Source: Nitrospirota bacterium
GTDB lineage: Bacteria > Nitrospirota > UBA9217
NCBI GenBank assembly: GCA_027456925.1
Contig: DAIDTZ010000151.1
Coordinates: forward strand, 1-9,058
Reading direction: 5' to 3'
DNA: 9,058 nt
Shown: positions 1 to 6,725 of the stretch, piece after piece
Layout of the letters: every line of letters begins with the position of its first letter
Numbering within the stretch: position 1 is the stretch's first letter
The notes under the pieces: generated by a model
Seen by the model: the letters and a program-made list of their open reading frames with translations, nothing else
Databases searched by the model: none
What the model was told of the DNA's origin: nothing
Position numbers and translations under genes: made by a program

Positions 1-236
1 AAATTGGATACGACGCCGAGCCGCCGCGTCCGCGCCAGACGTTCCAGCGTGGGCCGCAGGCGCGCGAAATGCCCGCGCGATTGCGCCGCGAAGCGCGCCG
101 CGATCTCGTCCGCGCGCCCCAGGAAATCCGGGACGGCTTTGCGAGCCGCAGAAGAAAAATGAAGCAGAAGAAGCGTTAAAAAACATCGGGAATTGATAAA
201 ATTTCCAATTTGAGATGGAGCGCAGCAAAAACTCAT
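1..236 (-). CDS. Partial HAD-like hydrolase fragment, running off the left edge
   Basis: The minus strand is open from an ATG at 236-234 to position 1. Coding character (high GC at third positions) appears only from about position 150 leftward. The last residues before the edge read RPTLERLARTRRLGVVSNF, which resembles the segment of haloacid-dehalogenase-superfamily phosphatases around motif II (the conserved Ser in a V-V-S-N context), preceded by a cap-domain-like helix rich in Ala and Arg. The motif I aspartates (DxD) expected roughly 80-100 residues upstream are absent, and the first ~25 codons are AT-rich and unlike the family. The gene may therefore be 5'-truncated or frameshifted, or start later than 236. 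It would be divergent from glmS, with its putative ATG overlapping the glmS start codon. The plus-strand frames here are Arg/Lys-rich and less protein-like. The assignment rests on about 20 residues and is tentative. Confidence 0.35.
   Translation of the reverse strand, partial: MSFCCAPSQIGNFINSRCFLTLLLLHFSSAARKAVPDFLGRADEIAARFAAQSRGHFARLRPTLERLARTRRLGVVSN
194..202 (+). promoter_or_regulatory. Possible extended -10 promoter for glmS
   Basis: The AT-rich stretch before glmS contains TGATAAAAT. This is a TG-N dinucleotide extension followed by TAAAAT, five of six matches to the sigma70 -10 hexamer. No good -35 box lies 16-18 bases upstream (best is GTTAAA at 175-180, three of six), which an extended -10 can tolerate. 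Transcription would start near 208-210, leaving a leader of about 25 bases. This is only a consensus match in an AT-rich gap. Confidence 0.25.
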
Positions 237-2064
237 GTGCGGAATTATCGGTTATATTGGAAAAGAAACGGCGGTCCCGATCCTTATCGAGGGGCTGAAG
301 AAGCTGGAATACCGCGGCTATGATTCGGCGGGCGTGGCCGTGCTCCAGGACGGCAAGTTCGAAGTCCGCAGGGCCGTTGGCAAACTCCAGAACCTCGAAG
401 CGCTGCTCAGAAACGAAACGTTGACCGGCAAGATCGGGGTGGGGCATGTCCGCTGGGCCACCCATGGCCGTCCCTCGGAAGAGAACGCCCATCCGCACCG
501 CGCAGGCAGCATTGTGCTTGTGCATAACGGCATCATCGAGAACTATGTGGCCCTCAAAAAGGACCTTGCAGCGCAGGGCCGCGTGTTCCAGTCCGAAACG
601 GACACGGAAGTGATCGCCCACCTGATCGACAGCATCGCGCAGAAAGGCCTGGCCCTGGAAGAAGCGGTGCGCGAGGCTGCCAAGCATCTGGAAGGCGCCT
701 ACGCCATCGCGGTCATCGACGAACGGGACCCCGACGTTGTGGTCGGCGCGCGAAAAGGGAGTCCGCTTGTGGTCGGCCTCGGCCTGGGGGAATTCTTCCT
801 TGCCTCCGATATCCCCGCTATCCTGCACCGCACCCGGGACGTGCTGTTCCTGAATGACGACGAAATGGCCATCCTCACCCCTGAAGGAGTGCGGATCACC
901 GACCTCAAGGGTACCGAGCTGACCCGTGAGGTTACCCGCGTCATGTGGAACCCGATCATGGCTGAGAAGGGCGGGTATCGCCACTTCATGCTGAAAGAGA
1001 TCTACGAGCAGCCACGCGCCATTATGGACACCATCCGGGGCAGGTTCTCCCAGGACACGGGCGTTATTCATCTCGAAGAGATCGGTCCTGCCTACGAGCG
1101 GCTGAAGGCAACAAAAAAAATATTCATCGTGGCCTGCGGCACGTCGTGGCACGCCGGGCTTGTGGGCAAGTATATGTTCGAGGAGCTTGCGTCTATCGCG
1201 ACGGAAGTCGATATCGCGTCGGAGTTCCGGTACAGGAGCCCGCTCGTGGGCAAGGACGACCTGTTCATCGCCATCACCCAGTCCGGCGAGACCGCGGACA
1301 CCCTGGCGGCCATGCGCGAGGCAAAGAAGCGCGGCGCCACGGTCATCGCCATCTGCAACGTTGTTGGCTCGACCGTGAGCCGGGAGGCCGACGGCGTGAT
1401 CTACACCCATGCCGGCCCCGAGATCGGCGTTGCGTCGACCAAGGCTTTTACCGCCCAGCTGACGGCCCTCTATCTCTTCGGCCTTTTCTTCGGCAGCCTG
1501 CGCGGGGCGCTCTCGACGGACAGCGTGAAAAAACGGCTCGTTGATCTGGTGCATGTCCCCACGCTCGTGGAACGCTGCCTGGAAGCGAATGAACACATCG
1601 AACAGATCGCCAAGCATTATTTCAAGGCGAACGACTTCCTCTACCTCGGGCGGGGACCGAATTTCCCCATAGCGCTCGAAGGGGCGCTCAAACTGAAGGA
1701 AATATCGTACATCCACGCCGAGGGATATCCCGCGGGCGAGATGAAGCACGGGCCCATTGCGCTCATCGACGAGAAGATGCCGGTGGTGGTGCTGGCGGGG
1801 AAGAACGGCGTGTACGACAAGATCCTGGCGAATATCGAAGAGGTCAAAGCGCGGGGCGGGATCGTGATCGCGATCATGACCGAGGGGGATACGGAGATCG
1901 CGAAGCGGGTCACCCATTCGATCTCCATCCCGGCCACGAACCAGCTGCTCATGCCGATCCTGATGTCCATTCCGCTTCAGCTCCTTGCATACCACATTGC
2001 AGTGCTCTTGGGCGCGGATGTCGACCAGCCGCGAAATCTGGCGAAAAGCGTAACCGTGGAATGA
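235..2064 (+). CDS. glmS: Glutamine--fructose-6-phosphate aminotransferase (isomerizing), GlmS
   Basis: GlmS is cytoplasmic and makes glucosamine-6-phosphate from fructose-6-phosphate and glutamine, the first committed step to UDP-GlcNAc for peptidoglycan and LPS. The 609-residue length is typical and both ends are intact. The start is fixed by MCGIIGYIG: removal of Met exposes the catalytic Cys of the class II (Ntn) glutaminase domain (residues ~2-220), with HVRWATHG at 71-78, an N-G pair at 98-99 and SETDTEV at 120-126. Two SIS sugar-isomerase domains follow. The first has CGTSWHAG from residue 301 and QSGETAD at 349-355. The second begins near LGRGPNFP (~471) and continues with HAEGYPAGEMKHGP around 491-504. 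The C-terminus, DQPRNLAKSVTVE, is the canonical family ending needed for the ammonia channel and sugar site. A GGAG lies 14 bases before the ATG, too far for a good ribosome site. No glmS ribozyme-like leader is apparent in the short upstream gap. Confidence 0.98.
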   Translation: MCGIIGYIGKETAVPILIEGLKKLEYRGYDSAGVAVLQDGKFEVRRAVGKLQNLEALLRNETLTGKIGVGHVRWATHGRPSEENAHPHRAGSIVLVHNGIIENYVALKKDLAAQGRVFQSETDTEVIAHLIDSIAQKGLALEEAVREAAKHLEGAYAIAVIDERDPDVVVGARKGSPLVVGLGLGEFFLASDIPAILHRTRDVLFLNDDEMAILTPEGVRITDLKGTELTREVTRVMWNPIMAEKGGYRHFMLKEIYEQPRAIMDTIRGRFSQDTGVIHLEEIGPAYERLKATKKIFIVACGTSWHAGLVGKYMFEELASIATEVDIASEFRYRSPLVGKDDLFIAITQSGETADTLAAMREAKKRGATVIAICNVVGSTVSREADGVIYTHAGPEIGVASTKAFTAQLTALYLFGLFFGSLRGALSTDSVKKRLVDLVHVPTLVERCLEANEHIEQIAKHYFKANDFLYLGRGPNFPIALEGALKLKEISYIHAEGYPAGEMKHGPIALIDEKMPVVVLAGKNGVYDKILANIEEVKARGGIVIAIMTEGDTEIAKRVTHSISIPATNQLLMPILMSIPLQLLAYHIAVLLGADVDQPRNLAKSVTVE

Positions 2065-2072
2065 AAGGCGGT

Positions 2073-2133
2073 AGTCAGGAGTCAGGAGTCGGGATAAGTT
2101 CTCCTGAATTCCGGTTCCTGTCTTCTGGCTCCC
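2073..2133. repeat. Inverted array of degenerate 7-bp units in the glmS-pcrA spacer
   Basis: Three direct heptads (AGTCAGG twice, then AGTCGGG) occupy 2073-2093. After a short gap, 2101-2133 holds four further heptads plus five bases of roughly the reverse-complement unit (CTCCTGA, then degraded versions such as TTCCTGT and CTTCTGG). The spacer could thus fold into an imperfect hairpin. The same unit recurs between gatC and panD. The array separates the glmS stop from the likely pcrA start, and reading it as protein would add 28 implausible residues to PcrA. Confidence 0.7.
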
Positions 2134-2144
2134 ATGCAGTTATC

Positions 2145-4368
2145 ATGGATTATATCGACAATTTAAATCCGCCTCAGCGCGAAGCCGTCCTGTACGGCGA
2201 CGGGCCGCTTCTGATCCTGGCCGGAGCGGGCAGCGGGAAAACGCGGGTGATCACCTGCAGGATCGCGCACCTGATCCGCGAGCGAAACGTGGACCCGAGC
2301 AACATTCTTGCGGTGACCTTTACGAACAAGGCAGCAAGCGAGATGCGGGAACGGGTCGAGCGGCTGATCGATGTGCCGCTCAACCGGCTCTGGATCAGCA
2401 CCTTCCACTCTGCCTGCGTCCGGATCCTGCGGCAGCATGCGGACCGCCTGGGGTATAAGCGGACCTTCGTCATTTACGATGAGACGGACCGCTCCTCGCT
2501 CATCAAGGCCTGCATGTCGGACTTGCGGATCGACGGCGAGCAGTATCAGCCGCGGGCGATCAGCGCACGAATCAGCAGCCTCAAGAACAACCTTGTCGAT
2601 GCTGCTCACTATGATAAGACGAGCAGCCATTTCGGGTTCGAGGAAGCCGTTTCCCGGACCTATTCGCTCTACGAGGAAAAGCTCAAGGAGTCCGACGGGC
2701 TCGATTTCGACGACCTGCTCATGCTCACGGTGAAGCTCTTTGAACAGCATCAGGACGTGCTCGGCTACTACCAGGGGATGTTTCACCATATTCTGATCGA
2801 CGAGTACCAGGACACGAACCATGCCCAGTACCGTTTTGTCCGGCTGCTGACGGCAAAGCGCGCGAACCTCTGCATGGTGGGAGACGACGACCAGCGTCTA
2901 CCGTTTCCGCGGCGCCGATATATCGAACATTCTGAACTTCGAAAAGGATTATCCGGCCGCAAAGGTGATCAAGCTGGAGCAGAACTACCGTTCGACCCAG
3001 AACATCCTCGGCGCCGCCGGAGCGGTGGTTGCCCGCAATCTCGGCAGGAAAGCCAAGGAGCTCTGGACGCAAAAACGCGGCGGTGATAAAATACGGTGTT
3101 ACAAGGCGTTTGACGAAAAGGACGAAGCGCGCTTTATCTGCCGGACCATTCAGCAGGAAACGGATGAGGGCAGGAGTCTTCGCCAGATCGCGGTCTTGTA
3201 CCGCACGAACGCCCAGTCGCGGGCACTTGAGGACGGCCTTCGCAACTCCGGGGTGCCGTACCGGATTTTCGGCGGTCTCAGATTCTACGACCGCAAGGAG
3301 CTCAAGGACATCATTGCCTATCTGCGGGTGCTTCAAAACCCCGCGGACATCGTCAGCCTGCGAAGGATCATCAACGTTCCCGCGCGCGGCATCGGCGATA
3401 CGACGATGGATAAGCTGGAACGGGCCGCGGCCCAAGCAGGGGTTCTCCTGTACCAGGCCGTGTTAAACGCTGATACGAGCGACGTTACGCCGTCGGCAAA
3501 AAGGAAGCTCAAGGAATTCACCGCCATGATGGAGCGGATGCGGGCTGATCTCGGATCGCTGACCATTACAGACCTGGTCCGGAGGGTGATCCAGGAGAGC
3601 GGGTACGGCGCTGCTCTCGAAGAGGAAAAGACCATTGAATCGCGGATACGCCTTGAAAACCTGAACGAACTGATGACCGCTACCGAGGATTTCCAGGAAC
3701 AGAACCGCGATGCGTCGCTTGCCGCATTCCTCGATCAGGTTGCGCTCATTACCGACCTCGAACAGCAGACCGCCGCGGACAGCGGCCGCGGGAACAGGGA
3801 CTCGGTAACGCTTATGACCCTGCATAATGCCAAGGGGCTGGAATTTTCCGTGGTGTTCATGGCGGGCATGGAAGAAGGGCTCTTTCCCCATTCCCGGTCC
3901 GTCGAGAGCGAAGAGGAACTGGAGGAAGAGCGCCGTCTCTGCTACGTGGGCATCACGCGGGCAAAGGAACGTCTCGTCCTTACCCATGCGCTGGAACGCA
4001 GGCTGTACGGCTATCCGCAGTCCAACCTGATGTCGCGTTTTTTGCAGGAGATCCCGCGGGAAGCCATGGAATTTTCCGGAACGGATTCAACGGCGACCTA
4101 TTCCTTCCGCGACCGGGTGCCCTGGGAAAATGCCACCTTCGCCTCTGCGCGAAAAGAAGCGCCGGTGCTGCCGGTTGCCGTTCCTCCTGCAGCGAAAACG
4201 GGAGGAGATCGATACTACAAAGGCGCTGTCGTGCGGCACGCAAAATTCGGTCTCGGCACGGTGCAGCGTTCGGAAGGCGCGGGAGATGATCTCAAGATCA
4301 GCGTGAGTTTCCCCGGACATGGGGTGAAGACGCTTTCCGTGAAGTTTGCGAATCTGGAAGTGATATGA
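2145..4368 (+). pseudogene. pcrA: UvrD/PcrA-type ATP-dependent DNA helicase, frameshifted in motif III
   Basis: This is a superfamily 1A 3'-5' helicase of DNA repair and replication-conflict resolution. With the frame restored it would be about 741 residues, normal for PcrA/UvrD. Before the break it has the Q motif LNPPQREAV (6-14), Walker A GAGSGKT (27-33), motif Ia VTFTNKAASEM, TFHSACVRILR (86-96), Walker B with DEYQDTN (219-225) and GDDDQ (246-250). The frame then jumps, and the other frame continues with VYRFRGAD, motif IV QNYRSTQNI, motif V TLHNAKGLEF (~3811-3846), motif VI YVGITRAKERL (~3940-3975), and a C-terminal Tudor-like segment (GAVVRHAKFGLGTV onward) of the kind that contacts RNA polymerase in PcrA. 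As written, translation ends at 3086 after 250 native and 63 missense residues, leaving domain 2A unmade. The start at 2145 (MDYIDNLNPPQ) is chosen because the in-frame ATG at 2061, overlapping the glmS stop, would translate the spacer repeat. No clear Shine-Dalgarno precedes 2145. The break may be a real mutation or a sequence error. Confidence 0.9.
2892..2898 (+). other. Frameshift site in pcrA: two bases missing at the motif III serine codon
   Basis: Frame one reads G-D-D-D-Q, ending with CAG at 2892-2894. The correct continuation V-Y-R-F-R-G-A-D begins with GTC at 2896-2898. Only one base (C, 2895) lies between, where family members have a Ser codon (Q-S-I/V-Y). Restoring AG after CAG gives Q-S-V-Y-R. 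The simplest event is contraction of an AGAG dinucleotide pair to AG. A one-base insertion would instead imply a protein lacking the conserved Ser. Confidence 0.85.
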
Positions 4369-4375
4369 TTCTTTA

Positions 4376-4459
4376 GCCGCAGAGCCACAGAGTCTCAGAG
4401 AAATCAAAATTCAAGATTCATGTTCAAGATCCTACTCTGTGTTTCCGTGCCTCAGTGGC
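4376..4459. repeat. Imperfect inverted repeat of the GCAGAG/CTCTGTG type between pcrA and gatC
   Basis: The left arm 4376-4400 begins GCCGCAGAGCCACAGAG. The right arm 4435-4459 ends CGTGCCTCAGTGGC. The arms match as reverse complements without gaps at 18 of 25 positions by hand count. The 34-base loop carries the octamer TTCAAGAT twice (4410-4417 and 4423-4430). The layout resembles a dispersed intergenic palindrome and not a classical terminator: no U-run follows. It fills nearly all of the 112-base gap before gatC, and its right arm lies just upstream of the gatC ribosome site. Confidence 0.65.
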
Positions 4460-4480
4460 AAGATAGAGGGTTTAATTACG

Positions 4481-4798
<318 letters not shown>

Positions 4799-4812
4799 CA
4801 CCTCATCACTGC

Positions 4813-4842
4813 TTGACCCATGATCCTTATCTCTTGTATAAG
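4813..4842 (+). promoter_or_regulatory. Possible sigma70-type promoter directly before panD
   Basis: TTGACC at 4813-4818 and TATAAG at 4837-4842 each match the sigma70 consensus hexamers at five of six positions, with an 18-base spacer. The start of transcription would fall about seven bases after the -10, at or next to the panD ATG (4850), implying a nearly leaderless transcript. The -10 also overlaps the AGGAG ribosome site at 4841-4845, which argues that at least one of the two signals may be fortuitous. Confidence 0.25.
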
Positions 4843-4849
4843 GAGAACA

Positions 4850-5203
4850 ATGTTCAGATTAATGCTTCGATCAAAAATCCACCGGGCGATTGTGACGGAC
4901 TCGAACCTCGACTATGAGGGCAGTCTGACCGTTGATCCCTTGCTTCTTGAAGCCGCAAGCATGCTTCCTTATGAGCAGGTGAGCGTGTCGAACCTGAATA
5001 ACGGCGAACGGTTCGAGACCTACGTGATCCCGGGAAAGCGGGGGGCCGGGGAAATGGTATTGAACGGCCCCACTGCCCGCAAAGGCGTAAAAGGGGACAA
5101 GGTCATCGTCTTCTGTTACGAGTACTTCAATGAAGAGGAACTCAAGACCTTTAAACCCAAGATCGTGCTCGTGGACGAAAACAACAGGGTGAAGGAGAAA
5201 TAA
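4850..5203 (+). CDS. panD: Aspartate 1-decarboxylase (pyruvoyl-dependent), PanD
   Basis: PanD decarboxylates L-aspartate to beta-alanine for pantothenate and coenzyme A synthesis in the cytoplasm. The 117-residue pro-enzyme cleaves itself at Gly24-Ser25, turning Ser25 into the pyruvoyl cofactor. All key residues fall at canonical numbers when the start is 4850: Lys9 (LRSKIHRA), Tyr22, Gly24-Ser25 (DYEGSLT), Arg54, Tyr58 (ERFETY) and Asn72 (VLNGPTA). The start is further supported by AGGAG at 4841-4845 and by the family opening M-x-R-x-M-L-x-S-K-I-H; an in-frame ATG at 4820 would add ten unrelated residues. The gene lies between gatC and gatA, and its TAA overlaps the gatA ATG by one base (TAATG), indicating translational coupling. 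It is intact, and I see no compositional sign by eye that it is foreign. PanM/PanZ-type activators are not visible in this window. Confidence 0.97.
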   Translation: MFRLMLRSKIHRAIVTDSNLDYEGSLTVDPLLLEAASMLPYEQVSVSNLNNGERFETYVIPGKRGAGEMVLNGPTARKGVKGDKVIVFCYEYFNEEELKTFKPKIVLVDENNRVKEK

Positions 5204-6663
5204 TGGAGCTTTATCAGCTGACGATCCATGAATTGCATGACATGCTGAAAAAAGGCGAGACCACGTCCGAGGCCATTACCGAGTCGGTCCTGTCCAGGAT
5301 CAAGGCCGTGGACGGGAAGGTCAAGGCCTATATCACGGTCACGGAAGAGGTCGCGCGCGCCCAGGCCCGGGAAGCGGACAAGCGCATCAAGGCCGGCGAT
5401 ACGTCGTCGCCGCTTCTCGGCATTCCGATCGCGGTGAAGGACAACATGTGCACCGACGGCATCAAGACCACCTGCGCATCGAAAATCCTCGGGAACTTTG
5501 TGCCGCCTTATGATGCCACGGTCGTCCGGAACCTGAAACAGGCCGGGTATGTTCTGTGCGGCAAGCCCAACATGGATGAGTTCGCCATGGGGTCCTCGAC
5601 GGAGAATTCAGGGTTCTTTATCACGAGAAATCCCTGGGACCTCGAACGGATCCCCGGAGGATCGAGCGGCGGTTCGGCAGCTGCCGTTGCCGCAGGCGAA
5701 TGTATCGGATCATTGGGCTCGGACACGGGCGGATCGATCCGGCAGCCCGCGTCGTGCTGCGGCGTTGTGGGGCTTAAACCTACCTATGGGAGAGTTTCCC
5801 GCTTCGGGCTTGTGGCATTCGCGTCGTCCCTCGACCAGATCGGCCCGATCACAAAAGACGTCATTGACGCCGCGCTTTTGATGAATGTTATCTCGGGCCA
5901 CGATGAACGGGATTCCACGTCAGCGAATATTCCGTCGCCGGATTATACGAAGGCGCTCAAGAAAGACGTCAAGGGGATGAAGGTAGGCCTGCCGAAGGAG
6001 TACTTTATCGAGGGCATGGACCCGGCGGTGGAGAAGGCAGTAAGAGATGCCGTCAAAACCCTCGAGGGGCTCGGCGCAAAAGTAGTGCAGGTCTCGCTCC
6101 CGCATACGGACTATGCCGTGGCCACGTACTATATTCTCGCGACGTCCGAGGCAAGATCGAACCTTGCGCGCTACGACGGCGTGAAGTACGGCTACCGCAC
6201 GCAATCACCGAAGGACCTGATGGATATGTACATGAAGTCGCGCGCCGAGGGATTCGGGCCTGAAGTGAAGCGCAGGATCATGCTCGGCACCTATGCGCTC
6301 TCCGCCGGATATTACGATGCCTACTACAAGAAGGGACAGCAGGTCAGGACCCTGATCAAGCGCGACTTCGACGAGGCGTTCAAAGCCGTGGACGTGATCG
6401 CCACGCCGACGGCGCCCACGGCTGCGTTCAAGATCGGCGAAAAGTCGTCTGACCCGCTCCAGATGTATCTGTCCGACATCTTTACGATCAGCGTGAACCT
6501 TGCGGGCATCCCGGGAATCTCGATCCCCTGCGGGTTTACGTCAAGCAACCTGCCCATCGGGCTGCAGCTGCTCGGCAAGCACTTTGACGAGGAAGCGATC
6601 CTGCATGCGGCCTTTGCCTACGAGCAGGCGACGGAATGGCATAAGAAAAGGGCAAAGCTGTAA
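5203..6663 (+). CDS. gatA: Asp-tRNA(Asn)/Glu-tRNA(Gln) amidotransferase subunit A, GatA
   Basis: GatA is the glutaminase subunit of GatCAB: an amidase-signature enzyme that releases ammonia from glutamine (or asparagine) and passes it through a channel to GatB. The 486-residue length is normal. The Ser-cisSer-Lys triad is complete: Lys79 in GIPIAVKDN, cis-Ser154 within the GGSSGGS of residues 152-158, and nucleophile Ser178 in DTGGSIRQP. The conserved KPNMDEFAMGSSTENS (~121-136), GLKPTYGRVSRFGLVAFASSLDQIGP (split around residues 192-217) and the C-terminal PIGLQLLGKHFDE block are also present. The start is fixed by alignment (MELYQLTIHEL) and by AAGGAG at 5192-5197, five bases upstream inside the end of panD. 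The one-base overlap with panD suggests co-translation. gatB follows after a 62-base gap. Confidence 0.98.
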   Translation: MELYQLTIHELHDMLKKGETTSEAITESVLSRIKAVDGKVKAYITVTEEVARAQAREADKRIKAGDTSSPLLGIPIAVKDNMCTDGIKTTCASKILGNFVPPYDATVVRNLKQAGYVLCGKPNMDEFAMGSSTENSGFFITRNPWDLERIPGGSSGGSAAAVAAGECIGSLGSDTGGSIRQPASCCGVVGLKPTYGRVSRFGLVAFASSLDQIGPITKDVIDAALLMNVISGHDERDSTSANIPSPDYTKALKKDVKGMKVGLPKEYFIEGMDPAVEKAVRDAVKTLEGLGAKVVQVSLPHTDYAVATYYILATSEARSNLARYDGVKYGYRTQSPKDLMDMYMKSRAEGFGPEVKRRIMLGTYALSAGYYDAYYKKGQQVRTLIKRDFDEAFKAVDVIATPTAPTAAFKIGEKSSDPLQMYLSDIFTISVNLAGIPGISIPCGFTSSNLPIGLQLLGKHFDEEAILHAAFAYEQATEWHKKRAKL

Positions 6664-6698
6664 CTTCAGGGGCAAGGGTCAAGCAGCACGGGTCAAGG
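6664..6698. repeat. Degenerate 7-bp-periodic repeat in the gatA-gatB spacer
   Basis: Directly after the gatA stop the spacer can be read as five consecutive heptads approximating GTCAAGG (CTTCAGG, GGCAAGG, GTCAAGC, AGCACGG, GTCAAGG). The octamer GGGTCAAG occurs at 6676 and 6690, exactly two periods apart. The unit resembles the AGTCAGG heptad of the other two spacers. The copies are imperfect, so this is weaker than the array after gatC. Confidence 0.5.
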
Positions 6699-6725
6699 GA
6701 TACTACAAAACGACGAGGATGAACC

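Noticed and set aside
160..234. A glmS ribozyme/riboswitch upstream of glmS
   Set aside because: The gap is too short for the ribozyme (~150 bases or more) and shows no conserved core; the class is mostly found in Firmicutes.
2061..2144. An earlier in-frame start for the helicase at 2061, overlapping the glmS stop as ATGA
   Set aside because: The 28 added residues are a translation of the heptad repeat and match nothing in PcrA/UvrD N-termini; MDYIDNLNPPQ at 2145 begins just before the Q motif as expected.
2163..2822. Long minus-strand open frame opposite the helicase (219 codons)
   Set aside because: Shadow of the coding strand in a GC-rich gene; no family-like motifs, and it lies entirely over well-conserved helicase motifs.
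2965..4368. The second helicase frame as an independent gene starting with GTG at 2965
   Set aside because: No ribosome site precedes it, and the frame already encodes motif III residues from 2896; it is the downstream part of the broken helicase.
4439..4480. A longer GatC starting at 4439
   Set aside because: The extra 14 residues come from the right arm of the inverted repeat; 4481 has a ribosome site and the family N-terminus.
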